A stretch of DNA of 64,000 bases from Streptomyces sp. NBC_01549 (GTDB lineage: Bacteria; Actinomycetota; Actinomycetes; Streptomycetales; Streptomycetaceae), in NCBI RefSeq assembly GCF_026339955.1, contig NZ_JAPEPW010000004.1, positions 496,001-560,000 on the forward strand, read 5' to 3'. Below are positions 33,088 through 40,831 of this stretch, in pieces (position 1 is the first letter of the stretch; every line of letters begins with the position of its first letter). The notes below the pieces were generated by a model that was not told where the DNA came from, searched no databases, and saw only the letters and a program-made list of their open reading frames with translations. Both the position numbers and the translations under genes were made by a program.

Positions 33088-33474
33088 ATGGCAGTCCAAC
33101 TCAACCACACGATCGTCGCCGCGCACGACAAGATGGCGTCCGCACGGTTCCTCGCGGATCTGCTGGGTTTGGAGGTGGCACCGGAGTACGGTCCGTTCGT
33201 CCCGGTGCAGATACCGAACGGCGTGACGCTGGACTACATGGACACGGCCGAGTCGATCAGCCCACAGCACTATGCGTTCCTCGTCTCCGAGGACGACTTC
33301 GACGCGATCTTCGCCCGTGTCCGCGAGGCGGGCCTGACCTACTGGGCGGACCCGCATCACCACCACCTCGGCGAGATCAACCACAACGATGGCGGCCGCG
33401 GGGCGTACTTCGACGACCCCAACGGACACAACCTGGAGATTCTGACCAGGCCGTACGGCAGCGGCGAGGACTGA
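33088..33474 (+). CDS. VOC-family (glyoxalase/dioxygenase fold) protein
   Basis: This encodes 128 residues from ATG 33088, with GGGAAGGAGG just upstream. It reads as one full VOC unit: VQLNHTIVAAHDKMASARFL with a first-strand His, QHYAFLVSEDDFDAIFARV in the middle, a His-rich loop (DPHHHHLGEINHND) and the closing FDDPNGHNLEILTRP with the C-terminal Glu ligand. Members include glyoxalases, dioxygenases and antibiotic-binding proteins. The His/Glu set suggests metal binding. It is a lone gene, so no substrate can be proposed. Confidence 0.85.
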   Translation: MAVQLNHTIVAAHDKMASARFLADLLGLEVAPEYGPFVPVQIPNGVTLDYMDTAESISPQHYAFLVSEDDFDAIFARVREAGLTYWADPHHHHLGEINHNDGGRGAYFDDPNGHNLEILTRPYGSGED

Positions 33475-33818
33475 TACCCCGGAGCGGTGCCGGGAGCCGG
33501 ACGCCCCTCGGCGACCGTGTGCCCAGGGCACCGTTCGGACCACGACTCCACTAACACAGACCCGAGTTCCCGTCCCGGTGCGCGGTGATCTCGCCTGGCG
33601 TTTGTCTGGGGATGGGGCGCGGCCCGCTCGTCACCGGGGGTGTAGGCGGTGCCGTGCTGACCTCCTTCGGCTATGGCGGCTGGGAGCTGCTTCTCCCGCC
33701 AGGCGAGGGCGGCGTTGCCGGCTGGCTGGTGTAGCGGGAGCACGTTTGCCGTGGCAGCTGTATTCGTCGCCTACGCCTTGTCCTGCGGCTGCTCCTGAGC
33801 GGTCAGGCTGGCCACAAG
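33475..33818. other. Unassigned stretch before the tRNA-Ser fragment
   Basis: No credible gene is present on either strand. Open frames here are Arg/Pro/Gly-rich and end without family features. Confidence 0.4.
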
Positions 33819-33873
33819 CTTGAAAACCGTCGTGGCAGCGATGTCACCGTGGGTTCAAATCCCACACCCACCG
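33819..33873 (+). tRNA. 3' half of tRNA-Ser(UGA), probable attachment-site scar
   Basis: CTTGAAA is a 7-base anticodon loop with anticodon TGA. It is followed by a long variable arm (GTGGCAGCGATGTCAC), a perfect T arm (GTGGG TTCAAAT CCCAC, 33849-33865), the acceptor strand ACCCACC (33866-33872) and discriminator G. The sequence upstream of 33819 does not supply the D arm or 5' acceptor strand, so this is not a working tRNA. Such 3' halves remain where integrative elements recombine at tRNA genes. Confidence 0.75.
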
Positions 33874-34188
33874 TAGGTGAACGGCCCCTGACCAGTTGAA
33901 TCGGTTGGGGGTCGTTCTCGTGTGCGCTGTCCGTCAAGCACCGTGGTTCCCCGTCAGTTACCGGTCGATCGGGCACGACAGGGGCACGGGTACCTTCTGA
34001 TCCGTAGGATCGGGCAGCTTGTTGGGAGGGTGGTCAGCCCTCCCCTGGATTGACTGCCAACCGTGGTGATCACCGGCCTCTGCGTGCCGTCGTTGCCGTC
34101 AGGGTTGCCGTCACTCACGGATCACCGATGGCTGTGCCGCGCAAGCGGAAGGGCCCACAGCACCTTTGGCCGTGGCTATGCTCTGGTG
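33874..34188. other. Region behind the tRNA-Ser fragment
   Basis: Just after the tRNA end, ACGGCCCCTGACC and GGTTGGGGGTCGT (33882-33918) form an imperfect hairpin like the terminator behind a tRNA gene. GGGCACGACAGGGGCACGG follows at about 33970, a direct-repeat pair of the kind bound by integrases. No gene is seen. Confidence 0.4.
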
Positions 34189-35172
34189 ATGTCGAACCAG
34201 TCAGTGGCAGCGGGAGTCGGTCTCGCTCGTGTGATGGCGCACTGCGGCGGAAGCCCGGTCAGCGCCGTGAAGTTTCTAGTGGGGGCGATAGCCTCAGCAC
34301 CGGCGGACCCGGAGCCCTATACGGCCCTCGCCGAGTTGTGGCGAGACCGGCGCGCGGAACTGGAGGAGGGCCTCGAAGGGGACGGCTCCTTGAGCGCTGT
34401 GTTGGCGCAGGCGTACTTCCTATTCCTCGAAGGAAACATGGACGACGCGGTGATGGCCCTGGGTTCGGTCACGGGGGTACGGGCCGACGTGGCGTGGGGC
34501 GCTGCCCCATGGTTCGGCGATGCGCGCTTTCTCGGCGCGGTGAGCTCCGAGGCGCTGGCCGAGGCATGTCTGCGGACGTTGGACTACGGCCACGACCTGG
34601 ACACCGACGAGATGCGTGAGCGATTCGCGCCCTGGTTTCATGCCATCGACGTGGTGTCCGAACGGAGTCCCGCGCCGGAGTCGCTGGCCGCCATGGCCCG
34701 GCTGCCCCGGGCCTGCGGCCGCTACGAGCTGTCCTTCGCCCTGTGCGACCGCGCCGATGCCACTGATCGGGTCATGTGGACCGCGGTCGCACGAGCGGCC
34801 ACCTGGCGCGTGATGGGCAACCTGGACCAGGCTGCGGCAGCCTTCGAAGACGCCCTACGCCTGGACCCTGCCAACTGGTCCCTCTACCTGGACCTTGCCG
34901 ACGTGAGTGCCGAACAGGGCGACTTCGCCACGGCGGTGGGCCTCGTCGAACGGGGCCTGACATACGCACCGCACGAAATCTCCTTGCGCGCGGCGGGTGC
35001 CGCCTACCGCACACGCCTGTCTGGCTCGTCCGACGACCTGCGGGCCCTGATCGTCCTGGCGCCGGAACTCGCGAACATCTCCTACCGGAAGCTGCTGATC
35101 GACTACGCATGCGCGGGACCGGGGCTGCCACGGGGACTCGTGGTCAAGGCCCGCCGTATCCGCGAGAACTGA
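34189..35172 (+). CDS. Tetratricopeptide-repeat protein
   Basis: This encodes 327 residues from ATG 34189. The sequence is all-helical. A TPR-type signature is visible in WRVMGNLDQAAAAFEDALRL and then DPANWSLYLDLADVSAEQGD, with further helix pairs before (ALAELWRDRRAELEEGL) and after (DFATAVGLVERGLTYAP). No signal peptide, membrane segment or enzyme motif is seen. The stand-alone gene lies between two tRNA fragments, so it may be cargo of a lost integrative element. The role is probably protein-protein interaction; no partner is visible. Confidence 0.7.
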   Translation: MSNQSVAAGVGLARVMAHCGGSPVSAVKFLVGAIASAPADPEPYTALAELWRDRRAELEEGLEGDGSLSAVLAQAYFLFLEGNMDDAVMALGSVTGVRADVAWGAAPWFGDARFLGAVSSEALAEACLRTLDYGHDLDTDEMRERFAPWFHAIDVVSERSPAPESLAAMARLPRACGRYELSFALCDRADATDRVMWTAVARAATWRVMGNLDQAAAAFEDALRLDPANWSLYLDLADVSAEQGDFATAVGLVERGLTYAPHEISLRAAGAAYRTRLSGSSDDLRALIVLAPELANISYRKLLIDYACAGPGLPRGLVVKARRIREN

Positions 35173-35224
35173 ACACGCGCCCTCTGGCAGGACGCTCAGG
35201 GGCTGATCTTCAGCACGAAGTACA

Positions 35225-35260
35225 ACGAAAAGGGCCCGGGGACGATCTTCCAGGGTCCTT
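35225..35260 (-). terminator. Terminator-like hairpin downstream of the tRNA-Arg fragment
   Basis: On the minus strand AAGGACCC (35260-35253) pairs with GGGCCCTT (35237-35230) with one wobble, followed by TTCGTTG. The position nine bases behind the tRNA end is that of a tRNA terminator. Confidence 0.55.
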
Positions 35261-35268
35261 AACCTGTG

Positions 35269-35310
35269 TGCACTCGGCAGGATTCGAACCTGCAACCTGC
35301 TGATCCGCAG
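35269..35310 (-). tRNA. 3' half of a tRNA-Arg, probable attachment-site scar
   Basis: The minus strand reads the 3' side of the anticodon arm (CGGATCAGCAGG), a perfect T arm (GCAGGTTCGAATCCTGC, 35277-35293), the acceptor strand CGAGTGC and discriminator A. This resembles Streptomyces tRNA-Arg(ACG), although the base in the first anticodon position reads G. No 5' half follows. It is a fragment, not a functional gene. Confidence 0.65.
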
Positions 35311-35429
35311 CTCTACAGAGAACGGTCGGTCAGGTCATACCGGCCGAAGTTGAGCCCATGGCGACCATTGCTGAACGGGGGCAGTTGCTGTGGTTGCTGT
35401 ACTTCGCTGCTGTACGCAGAATCACCCGC

Positions 35430-35702
35430 ATGGGATCTATGCAGCCTGAGCTGAGCTGGCCGTTTGAGGGTGAGGTCTTCCCTCAAGGCCTGCTCGCGAT
35501 CATCCAAAGGTCCGTCTCAGCGGGGGAGTTCCCGGCCCTGACAGTGATCCATGATGACGAGGATGACTGGCTCGTGAGCGACGGCGTACACGATCCCAAC
35601 GGTGGGGCCTCATCGGTCCTCCACCTCCAACACGTCGTGGACTCGGACCCGTCGCTTGCCCAGCTGGCCACCATGCCGCCTGGATACGTCGCCCGGCGCT
35701 AA
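35430..35702 (+). CDS. Small conserved protein of unknown function
   Basis: This encodes 90 residues from ATG 35430 (35358 and 35439 are other starts). The sequence ELSWPFEGEVFPQGLLAII, then ALTVIHDDEDDWLVSDGVHD and HVVDSDPSLAQLATMPPGYV, looks like a complete acidic alpha/beta protein with a natural end. I remember similar small Streptomyces proteins without a known role. It lies right behind the tRNA-Arg fragment. Confidence 0.5.
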   Translation: MGSMQPELSWPFEGEVFPQGLLAIIQRSVSAGEFPALTVIHDDEDDWLVSDGVHDPNGGASSVLHLQHVVDSDPSLAQLATMPPGYVARR

Positions 35703-35904
35703 ACTGCGGCCGATACTTGGGTCATTGAGGAATGGACCTACCCCGACGATTAGCACCGAGAAGTCCGAACCTGCGGCCTAGCGCTTAGAAGGCGCTCATG
35801 CCCACCAGCGTCTCTCCTGCCCTGACCAGCGAAGACAGGCTCACGGAAGTGGCAGATGATACATGCGCCGCCACGCATTCGACAGGCATCACCCGCAGCA
35901 GAAC

Positions 35905-36435
35905 ATGGTGGCGGTCGCGGTCTCGCCAGGCTGGGCCATAACTGCTGAACTTGCTGCTATGCAGGCCGTGCTTGTTGCGCTCATCGCTGTCCTCGGGACG
36001 CTAGGCGGATCCATCGTGACAGGAGTTCTCCAACGCCGACATACTGACCGTGCTGCTGAACTGGCCCGACGGGAGCGCAATAGGCAAGAGCAGCGAACGG
36101 CCATTTACGATCTTGCGGAGGCGTTAGTGGAGCTCCGCCGCCGGCAGATCTGGCGTTGGTCCACTAGGCGCGACTACGGCACTGGAAACGACACGTACCG
36201 CGAGGCCAAGGACGCCTGCTTCGAGGCACGCACTTCGAGCCGAGCTTGCCTCCTCCGCCTTCGGCTCGCGGGTGTTCCTGACTCAGTCGTAGACCTGGCC
36301 GTGGTTGCGTTCGAGGCATCCATCATCATCGAAGAGGCTTCCGATGCTGCGGAGTTGGAGCAGAGAGCAGAGGTGTCCAGAACGGCCATGGACTCATTTG
36401 TTGCTGCCGCAGCGCGCCACTGCGCTGCCACGTAG
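35905..36435 (+). CDS. Single-pass membrane protein of unknown function
   Basis: This encodes 176 residues from ATG 35905; ATG 35959 (MQAVLVALIAVLG) is an equally good start. One membrane helix (MQAVLVALIAVLGTLGGSIV) is followed by a long charged helical region (AAELARRERNRQEQRTAIYD), so it is probably anchored with a cytoplasmic coiled coil. The codons use more A/T in third position than the neighbours, which suggests transfer from a different background. No family is recognised. Confidence 0.5.
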   Translation: MVAVAVSPGWAITAELAAMQAVLVALIAVLGTLGGSIVTGVLQRRHTDRAAELARRERNRQEQRTAIYDLAEALVELRRRQIWRWSTRRDYGTGNDTYREAKDACFEARTSSRACLLRLRLAGVPDSVVDLAVVAFEASIIIEEASDAAELEQRAEVSRTAMDSFVAAAARHCAAT

Positions 36436-36754
36436 CAGGGCTGGCCTTGACGGCTCGGAGAGGCAGTCAGTGCCGGATATCGACTGATTGGCCTATATGG
36501 CAAGAGACACCCCATCTTGCCTGACGGCTATCCCTCGAAGGAAACCCGTTCGGCCGGGCGCCCGTGACCTGGCCGTTCACCGGCCGCGCTGGTAGCTGAC
36601 CTGTCACTGGTTGTCGCCGCCGGTCACTGCCGAGCGGCCTCGCACGGCCCAGGGACGGCCCAGCGATCGGTGTCGGCCCACAGCGGCGAGTGACCGCTTG
36701 ACTCCAGCACTCGAAGGCATGGCCTCCACCGCTCCGGATTGAGAGGCTGAGCCG
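36436..36754. other. Intergenic stretch with the second 30-bp repeat
   Basis: No gene is seen. It contains the repeat copy at 36635-36664. Confidence 0.45.
36635..36664. repeat. Second copy of the 30-bp direct repeat
   Basis: It matches 32471-32500 at 29 of 30 positions and lies 4.16 kb from it. The copy is 600 bp from the tRNA-Pro fragment. Confidence 0.55.
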
Positions 36755-37234
36755 GTGACTGATGATGAGGTTGTCGAGGCGTTGCGGACCGTAGCCCGGG
36801 CGGGGACCTTGCCAGCGCCCGCGACACGGGAGGCTGTCGCCGAAGCGGAAGAAGTCATCGGGTTCCCGCTGCCTCCCCTTCTGCGACGCTTGTACCTCGA
36901 AGTCGCCAACGGCGGGTTCGGCCCGGCCGAAGGAATCCTGGGAGTATGCGGGGGGCGTGCGCAGGGCAACTTTTGGGACATTGCCGAGCTGTACCAGGAC
37001 GGTCCGGATCCGTCCGGCTGCATCCCCGCCGGCCTGGTGCTGATCTACGACTGGGGTTGCACCGTCTGGTCGCTGGTCGACTTCCGCGATCCTGCGGGCG
37101 CCATGTGGTGCACCCATGAAGGAGAGCTCTGGCCCCAGGGCATCGACCTCGCGGAATGGCTGACTGGCGCGTTGGTAGGAACCCTGGCAGTGGAAGCACT
37201 GCTGGAGAGCCAACCCGCTTCGCAAATCAGCTGA
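36755..37234 (+). CDS. SMI1/KNR4 (SUKH) family protein
   Basis: This encodes 159 residues from GTG 36755. The SUKH hallmarks are present: VAEAEEVIGFPLPPLLRRLY, the turn VANGGFGPAEGILGV, LVLIYDWGCTVWSLVD and the C-terminal EWLTGALVGTLAVEALL. SUKH proteins are commonly immunity proteins against polymorphic toxins in bacteria, though many are orphans. No toxin gene is next to it, so it may be an orphan immunity gene or part of a lost cassette. It ends 29 bp before the tRNA-Pro fragment. Confidence 0.75.
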   Translation: MTDDEVVEALRTVARAGTLPAPATREAVAEAEEVIGFPLPPLLRRLYLEVANGGFGPAEGILGVCGGRAQGNFWDIAELYQDGPDPSGCIPAGLVLIYDWGCTVWSLVDFRDPAGAMWCTHEGELWPQGIDLAEWLTGALVGTLAVEALLESQPASQIS

Positions 37235-37262
37235 CCCACTGCCCTGAGCTGGTACTTCCCTG

Positions 37263-37304
37263 TCGAGGTGGCGGGATTTGAACCCGCAGCCGCTTCGTCC
37301 CGAA
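37263..37304 (-). tRNA. 3' half of tRNA-Pro(GGG), probable attachment-site scar
   Basis: The minus strand reads the anticodon loop TTCGGGA (anticodon GGG), CGAAG, a perfect T arm (GCGGGTTCAAATCCCGC, 37271-37287), acceptor strand CACCTCG and discriminator A (37263). The 5' half is missing; the preceding minus-strand bases do not pair with the anticodon stem. It is the third tRNA 3' fragment within 3.5 kb. Confidence 0.7.
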
Positions 37305-37454
37305 GCAACTTGGGCGGGCCCTTGACCTTGGGCAAGTCCGCCTCTCACTTGCTGCGATGGTCCATAGGTGTGCGCGGTTGTCCGCTGCTGTGCGTTGGCG
37401 TTGTCACGCAGTTAGACACTCAGGCACAGCCCAACTGCACTAGCAGCGACGACG

Positions 37455-37775
37455 TCGGACGTCTTCAACGCGATAGCGGAGCCGCAGCGCCGGGAGATCC
37501 TGGCGCTGCTGCGGGCGGGTGAGCGGCCGGTGACCGACCTGGCCCAGGAGCTGGGGATGAGCCAGCCGGGGGCGTCCAAGCACCTGCGGGTGCTCCGGGA
37601 GGTGGGGCTGGTGCGGGTCCGCGGGGCGGGCAAGCAGCGCCTCTACGGCCTGGACGCCCGCGGGCTGCGGCCGGTCCACGAGTGGACCGGCGGATTCGAG
37701 CGGTTCTGGAACGAGAGTTTCGACCGGCTGGACACCTACGTGCAGGACCTCAAGCAGACACGGCAGGAGGAATGA
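37455..37775 (+). CDS. ArsR-family repressor without a clear start codon
   Basis: The winged-helix domain is complete from DVFNAIAEPQRREILALLRA through LAQELGMSQPGASKHLRVL to KQRLYGLDARGLRPVHEW. The open frame reaches back only to a stop at 37413-37415 and contains no ATG, GTG or TTG before GTG 37530, which would delete the first two helices. The N-terminal codons were probably lost together with the promoter. The gene is first in an operon with an SRPBCC protein (three bases downstream) and a DHFR-like protein, a common trio in Streptomyces. Confidence 0.65.
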   Translation, partial: SDVFNAIAEPQRREILALLRAGERPVTDLAQELGMSQPGASKHLRVLREVGLVRVRGAGKQRLYGLDARGLRPVHEWTGGFERFWNESFDRLDTYVQDLKQTRQEE

Positions 37776-37778
37776 CCG

Positions 37779-38285
37779 ATGGCAGGGGCAAGACAAGAAG
37801 CGCGGGGGGAGCCGGCGACGGCCGACCGGGAGATCGTGGTCTCCCGGGTCATCGACGCCCCGCGGGAGCTGGTGTTCGAGGCGTTCACCGAGGTCCGGCA
37901 CCTGTCGCGGTGGTGGGGTCCGGAGGGGTTCACCACCACCACGCGGTCCTTCGAGTTCCGCGAGGGCGGGGAGTGGGACTTCGTACTGCACGGGCCGGAC
38001 GGGACCGACTACTCCGAGTGGATCCGCTGGCTGCGGATCGCCACGCCGGAGCGGATCGAGCTGCTGCACGGTGAGTCCCGCGACGACCCGAACGCCTTCG
38101 AGTCGGTCCTGACCTTCGCGCCGGACGGCACGGCGACCCGGATCGTGATGCGCACGGTGTTCCCCACCAAGGAACTGCGCGACGAGGCGGTCGAGAAGTA
38201 CCACGCGATCGAGGGCGGGCAGCAGACCCTGAGCAGCCTGGCGGACTACGTCACCGACCTCGCGCGGAAGGGGGCGGAGGGCTGA
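37779..38285 (+). CDS. SRPBCC/AHSA1-like protein
   Basis: This encodes 168 residues. ATG 37779 follows CAGGAGGA. The AHSA1-type START-like fold is clear: VVSRVIDAPRELVFEAFTEV, LSRWWGPEGFTTTTRSFEF, GGEWDFVLHGPDGTDY and the C-terminal helix EGGQQTLSSLADYVTDLAR. The fold forms a hydrophobic pocket, but the ligand is unknown. In this operon layout the ArsR protein usually controls it. Its TGA overlaps the ATG of the next gene. Confidence 0.88.
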   Translation: MAGARQEARGEPATADREIVVSRVIDAPRELVFEAFTEVRHLSRWWGPEGFTTTTRSFEFREGGEWDFVLHGPDGTDYSEWIRWLRIATPERIELLHGESRDDPNAFESVLTFAPDGTATRIVMRTVFPTKELRDEAVEKYHAIEGGQQTLSSLADYVTDLARKGAEG

Positions 38286-38953
38286 TGGCCGGGAAGGTGT
38301 TCTTCAGCGTGTCATTGTCGCTGGACGGCTTCATCGCGCCCGAGTCCGTGCCCGTTGAAGACGAGCTCTTCGCGCCCGACAAGCAGGACGACCCGGACGT
38401 TCAGCGCTGGATGGCGCAGTGGACGGAGTTGCAGCAGTGGGTGTTCCCGCTGCGGTTCTTCCGGGAGAACCTGAAGTTGGGCGAGGGCGGCGAGGAGGGC
38501 CGCGACAACGACATCGCGCGGGAGACGTTCGAGCGCACCGGCGCGAGCGTCATGGGCAGGCGCATGTTCGACCTCGGCGAGCAGTCATGGCCGGAGGAGG
38601 CGCCCTTCCACACCCCGGTCTTCGTCGTGACGCACACCAAGCGTGACCCGTGGGAGCGGCCCGGCGGCACCTCGTTCCACTTCGTCAACGACGGCATCGA
38701 GCACGCCCTCGACCAGGCCCGTGAGGCCGCCGGTGACCGCGACGTCCGCATCGCCGGCGGCGGCGCGACGATCCTGGAGTACCTGAACGCCGGCCTGGTC
38801 GACGAGTTCTCGATCACGCTGTCACCGGTGCTTTTCGGCGCCGGCACCCGCCTGTTCGACGGCGTGGACGCGTCCAGGGTCGCGCTGGAGCCGGTCCGTT
38901 CGGAGCCGTCGTCGCGGGTGACGCACCTGACCTACGCCGTGCACCCACGGTAG
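38285..38953 (+). CDS. RibD C-terminal/dihydrofolate-reductase-like protein
   Basis: This encodes 222 residues and is translationally coupled (TGATG). It shows KVFFSVSLSLDGFIAPE, GASVMGRRMFDLGE, HTPVFVVTHTKRDPW, DVRIAGGGATILEYLNAGLV and ITLSPVLFGAGTRLFDG, the pattern of NADPH-dependent RibD_C proteins. It shares this order with the product of 28610-29254 but differs in the insert after the first strand. It is likely a reductase that works with, or is regulated like, the SRPBCC protein. Confidence 0.88.
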   Translation: MAGKVFFSVSLSLDGFIAPESVPVEDELFAPDKQDDPDVQRWMAQWTELQQWVFPLRFFRENLKLGEGGEEGRDNDIARETFERTGASVMGRRMFDLGEQSWPEEAPFHTPVFVVTHTKRDPWERPGGTSFHFVNDGIEHALDQAREAAGDRDVRIAGGGATILEYLNAGLVDEFSITLSPVLFGAGTRLFDGVDASRVALEPVRSEPSSRVTHLTYAVHPR

Positions 38954-38970
38954 CCGCGCCACCACTCCAC

Positions 38971-39109
38971 CCTAGGCCCTGTCGTCAAACTCCCGTCTGC
39001 CCTGCGATGCCATGCACGCTGCCCCACTGCCTGAAGGGCATGGGAGGTGCCCCCACTCGCCGCACCGGGCACAGACCCGAGTACATCCAGTACGAGGGTC
39101 TGTGCCCGG
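38971..39109. repeat. Insertion-sequence-end-like sequence and a perfect palindrome
   Basis: CCTAGGCCCTGTCGTCAAAC (38971-38990) resembles an IS5-type terminus (compare TAGGGCCTGT at 31331). Further in, CCGGGCACAGACCC (39065-39078) and its exact complement (39096-39109) form a 14-bp stem around a 17-base loop. No transposase gene is present, so this may be a relic end or a small non-autonomous element. Confidence 0.5.
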
Positions 39110-39250
39110 CACACCGAGAGCACGCACCTGACGCCGCAGCGATCGCCTGAAGCGCATACCATCCACCCAACTGTCCGCGCCGGGGTTCCGGCACTACCGA
39201 AGCGGCGATGGAAGGATTCGGGCCCGGACTCGTGCCGTTAGGGGGCGCCG

Positions 39251-39526
39251 GTGCGGATCAACTCGCAGCCGATGATGCTGAAGGAGGCTCCTCGTGCTAT
39301 CGCGGTGAGCCCGTTCGGGGACCGCGTCTACCTGGCCAATCCGGGCGTCGCCGGATCGTTGCGGAATCTGCGTAGGCCCCGCAGCACTGTGACGGTCGTC
39401 GACCCGCACGCGCGCTCGGAAGTCGCGCGCATCCTGGTCGGCAGGAATCCGTCGGGTATCGCCGTCGACCCCGACGGCGAGCGGCCCGTGCCGCGGCGGA
39501 CAGTCCGCAGCAACCGCCGGCCCTAG
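39251..39526 (+). pseudogene. Fragment of a YVTN-type beta-propeller protein
   Basis: APRAIAVSPFGDRVYLANPG, then STVTVVDPHARSEVARILVG and NPSGIAVDPDGE, are one and a half propeller blades. The sequence then degenerates (RPVPRRTVRSNRRP). The rest of the multi-blade protein is missing. Confidence 0.6.
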
Positions 39527-39580
39527 CCGTCATCGATCTCACGGACGCGTAGCCATTCAGCCACCCGCACAGCCTGACGG

Positions 39581-40015
39581 TCACGCGCCACCAGGGACAG
39601 GACCGGCGGCGCGTCCATCACTCCTGTAGACCTGCCACGGCCGGTCTGTCAGTGCTCGGGTCAGTTCGGCGTCGTACTGATCGGCGTCAAAACAAAACGC
39701 TGGAGGCCGCACCTTGTCTATGGGCACCTGCCAATCGGACCACTCCACCATCCCGCCGTGACGCTGCACGAACACGGACAGGTAGCCACAGCAGCCACCC
39801 GTGCACTCAGGTTCGCCCATCACTACACGTCGCCCCTCGCCGGTCGCCCAGAGGGAACCGTGACCGTCGGCGGGCAGCGCCTCCTCCGCAAACGGGCCGC
39901 GGCCTCCCTCTCCAACCGCCTCCGCCACCACTTCCTCGCCGTCGATCCGGAACTGCAACTGCGCAGCCCAACGGGGGCCCGGTGGCAACGCACTGACCTC
40001 AAGCCGATTGAACAC
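39581..40015 (-). CDS. Conserved protein of unknown function with a Cys-rich centre
   Basis: This encodes 144 residues from GTG 40013-40015. The sequence NRLEVSALPPGPRWAAQLQF, GEPECTGGCCGYLSVFVQR and MVEWSDWQVP, then FCFDADQYDAELTRAL, looks complete and matches a Streptomyces family I remember only as hypothetical. The ECTGGCC cluster could bind metal. No membrane segment is seen. Confidence 0.6.
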   Translation of the reverse strand: MFNRLEVSALPPGPRWAAQLQFRIDGEEVVAEAVGEGGRGPFAEEALPADGHGSLWATGEGRRVVMGEPECTGGCCGYLSVFVQRHGGMVEWSDWQVPIDKVRPPAFCFDADQYDAELTRALTDRPWQVYRSDGRAAGPVPGGA

Positions 40016-40133
40016 CCGAGCACCCTACGTGGGTACCGGCCACCACAAGTCCTTTCCTGCGACCGGGTGTGGGCATCCGGCCAACTACCAGTCCGGGGTG
40101 TGTCTCACCGAAGGCCGACCGGATTGAGACAGG

Positions 40134-40340
40134 TCAGCCGTCCTGGACCGAGGCGTCGTGGTCGCCGACGGAGACGGGCGTGTCCATGGGGTGCAGCCGG
40201 CGGACCGGAATGGTGAGCACGGGGACGCGGGGGAGCTTCACGGGTTCGCCGTCGGCATCGAGCAGCATGCCGGTGACCTGGTAGCAGTGGCCGGGCGGCA
40301 GGCGGACTGTCCCGTCTCCTCGGACGTTGACCGGTCTCAC
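40134..40340 (-). CDS. Small protein of unknown function
   Basis: This encodes 68 residues from GTG 40338-40340. It is beta-like: GTVRLPPGHCYQVTGMLLDA, then VLTIPVRRLHPMDTPVSV. Codon use and the regular strand pattern suggest a real gene, but there is no family match. It lies between two sequences that contain TGAGAC/GTCTCA motifs. Confidence 0.4.
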   Translation of the reverse strand: MRPVNVRGDGTVRLPPGHCYQVTGMLLDADGEPVKLPRVPVLTIPVRRLHPMDTPVSVGDHDASVQDG

Positions 40341-40420
40341 CGAAGCCTGACGACCGTCCTGTTCGTCTCATCGAGGTCTGAGGGGGTGTCTCGTGGATCA
40401 GGCCGCGTACCCTCGGCTCC

Positions 40421-40831
40421 GTGCCCCGCCGTTCGAAGAAGCCCCGCCGACTGATCGCCGACGGGCTCGCGTACCTGTGGACGCTTCGCCACAGCCACCG
40501 CGTGCTGGACGGCGGCCGGTACGCGGACTGCCGCGAGACCCTCACGCTGTACCCGCAGCCAGCCGGCACCGGCGGCCCGCTGCGCATCGTCTTCGCCGAG
40601 GGCCCGGGCCGGTACGTGGGCGGGTTCCCCATGGGCTCCGGGGATGTGGGGTACGTCCGGGGAGGCTCCCTGAACCTGCACGAACCGGGCGCTGTCCGGG
40701 CCCTGCTCGACGCGGCGTCGGCCCGCGGGTGGCAGCCGGGGGAGCCGCAGTCGACGGAGGTCGACGGCTGGCCCCTGCTGGAGGCGGCGGCCGCCGCGCA
40801 AGCCGGGGACGCCGGCCCCGAAGGCCCGTAG
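40421..40831 (+). CDS. Conserved protein of unknown function
   Basis: This encodes 136 residues from GTG 40421. It begins PRRSKKPRRLIADGLAYLWT and continues with beta-type sequence (CRETLTLYPQPAGTGGPLRI; GSGDVGYVRGGSLNLHEPGA) and a C-terminal helix. There is no signal or membrane segment. I have seen similar Streptomyces proteins annotated only as hypothetical. It is isolated and flanked by TGAGAC-type motifs. Confidence 0.55.
   Translation: MPRRSKKPRRLIADGLAYLWTLRHSHRVLDGGRYADCRETLTLYPQPAGTGGPLRIVFAEGPGRYVGGFPMGSGDVGYVRGGSLNLHEPGAVRALLDAASARGWQPGEPQSTEVDGWPLLEAAAAAQAGDAGPEGP

Noticed and set aside
33819..37304. Three functional tRNA genes
   Set aside because: Each lacks the 5' acceptor strand, the D arm and half of the anticodon stem.
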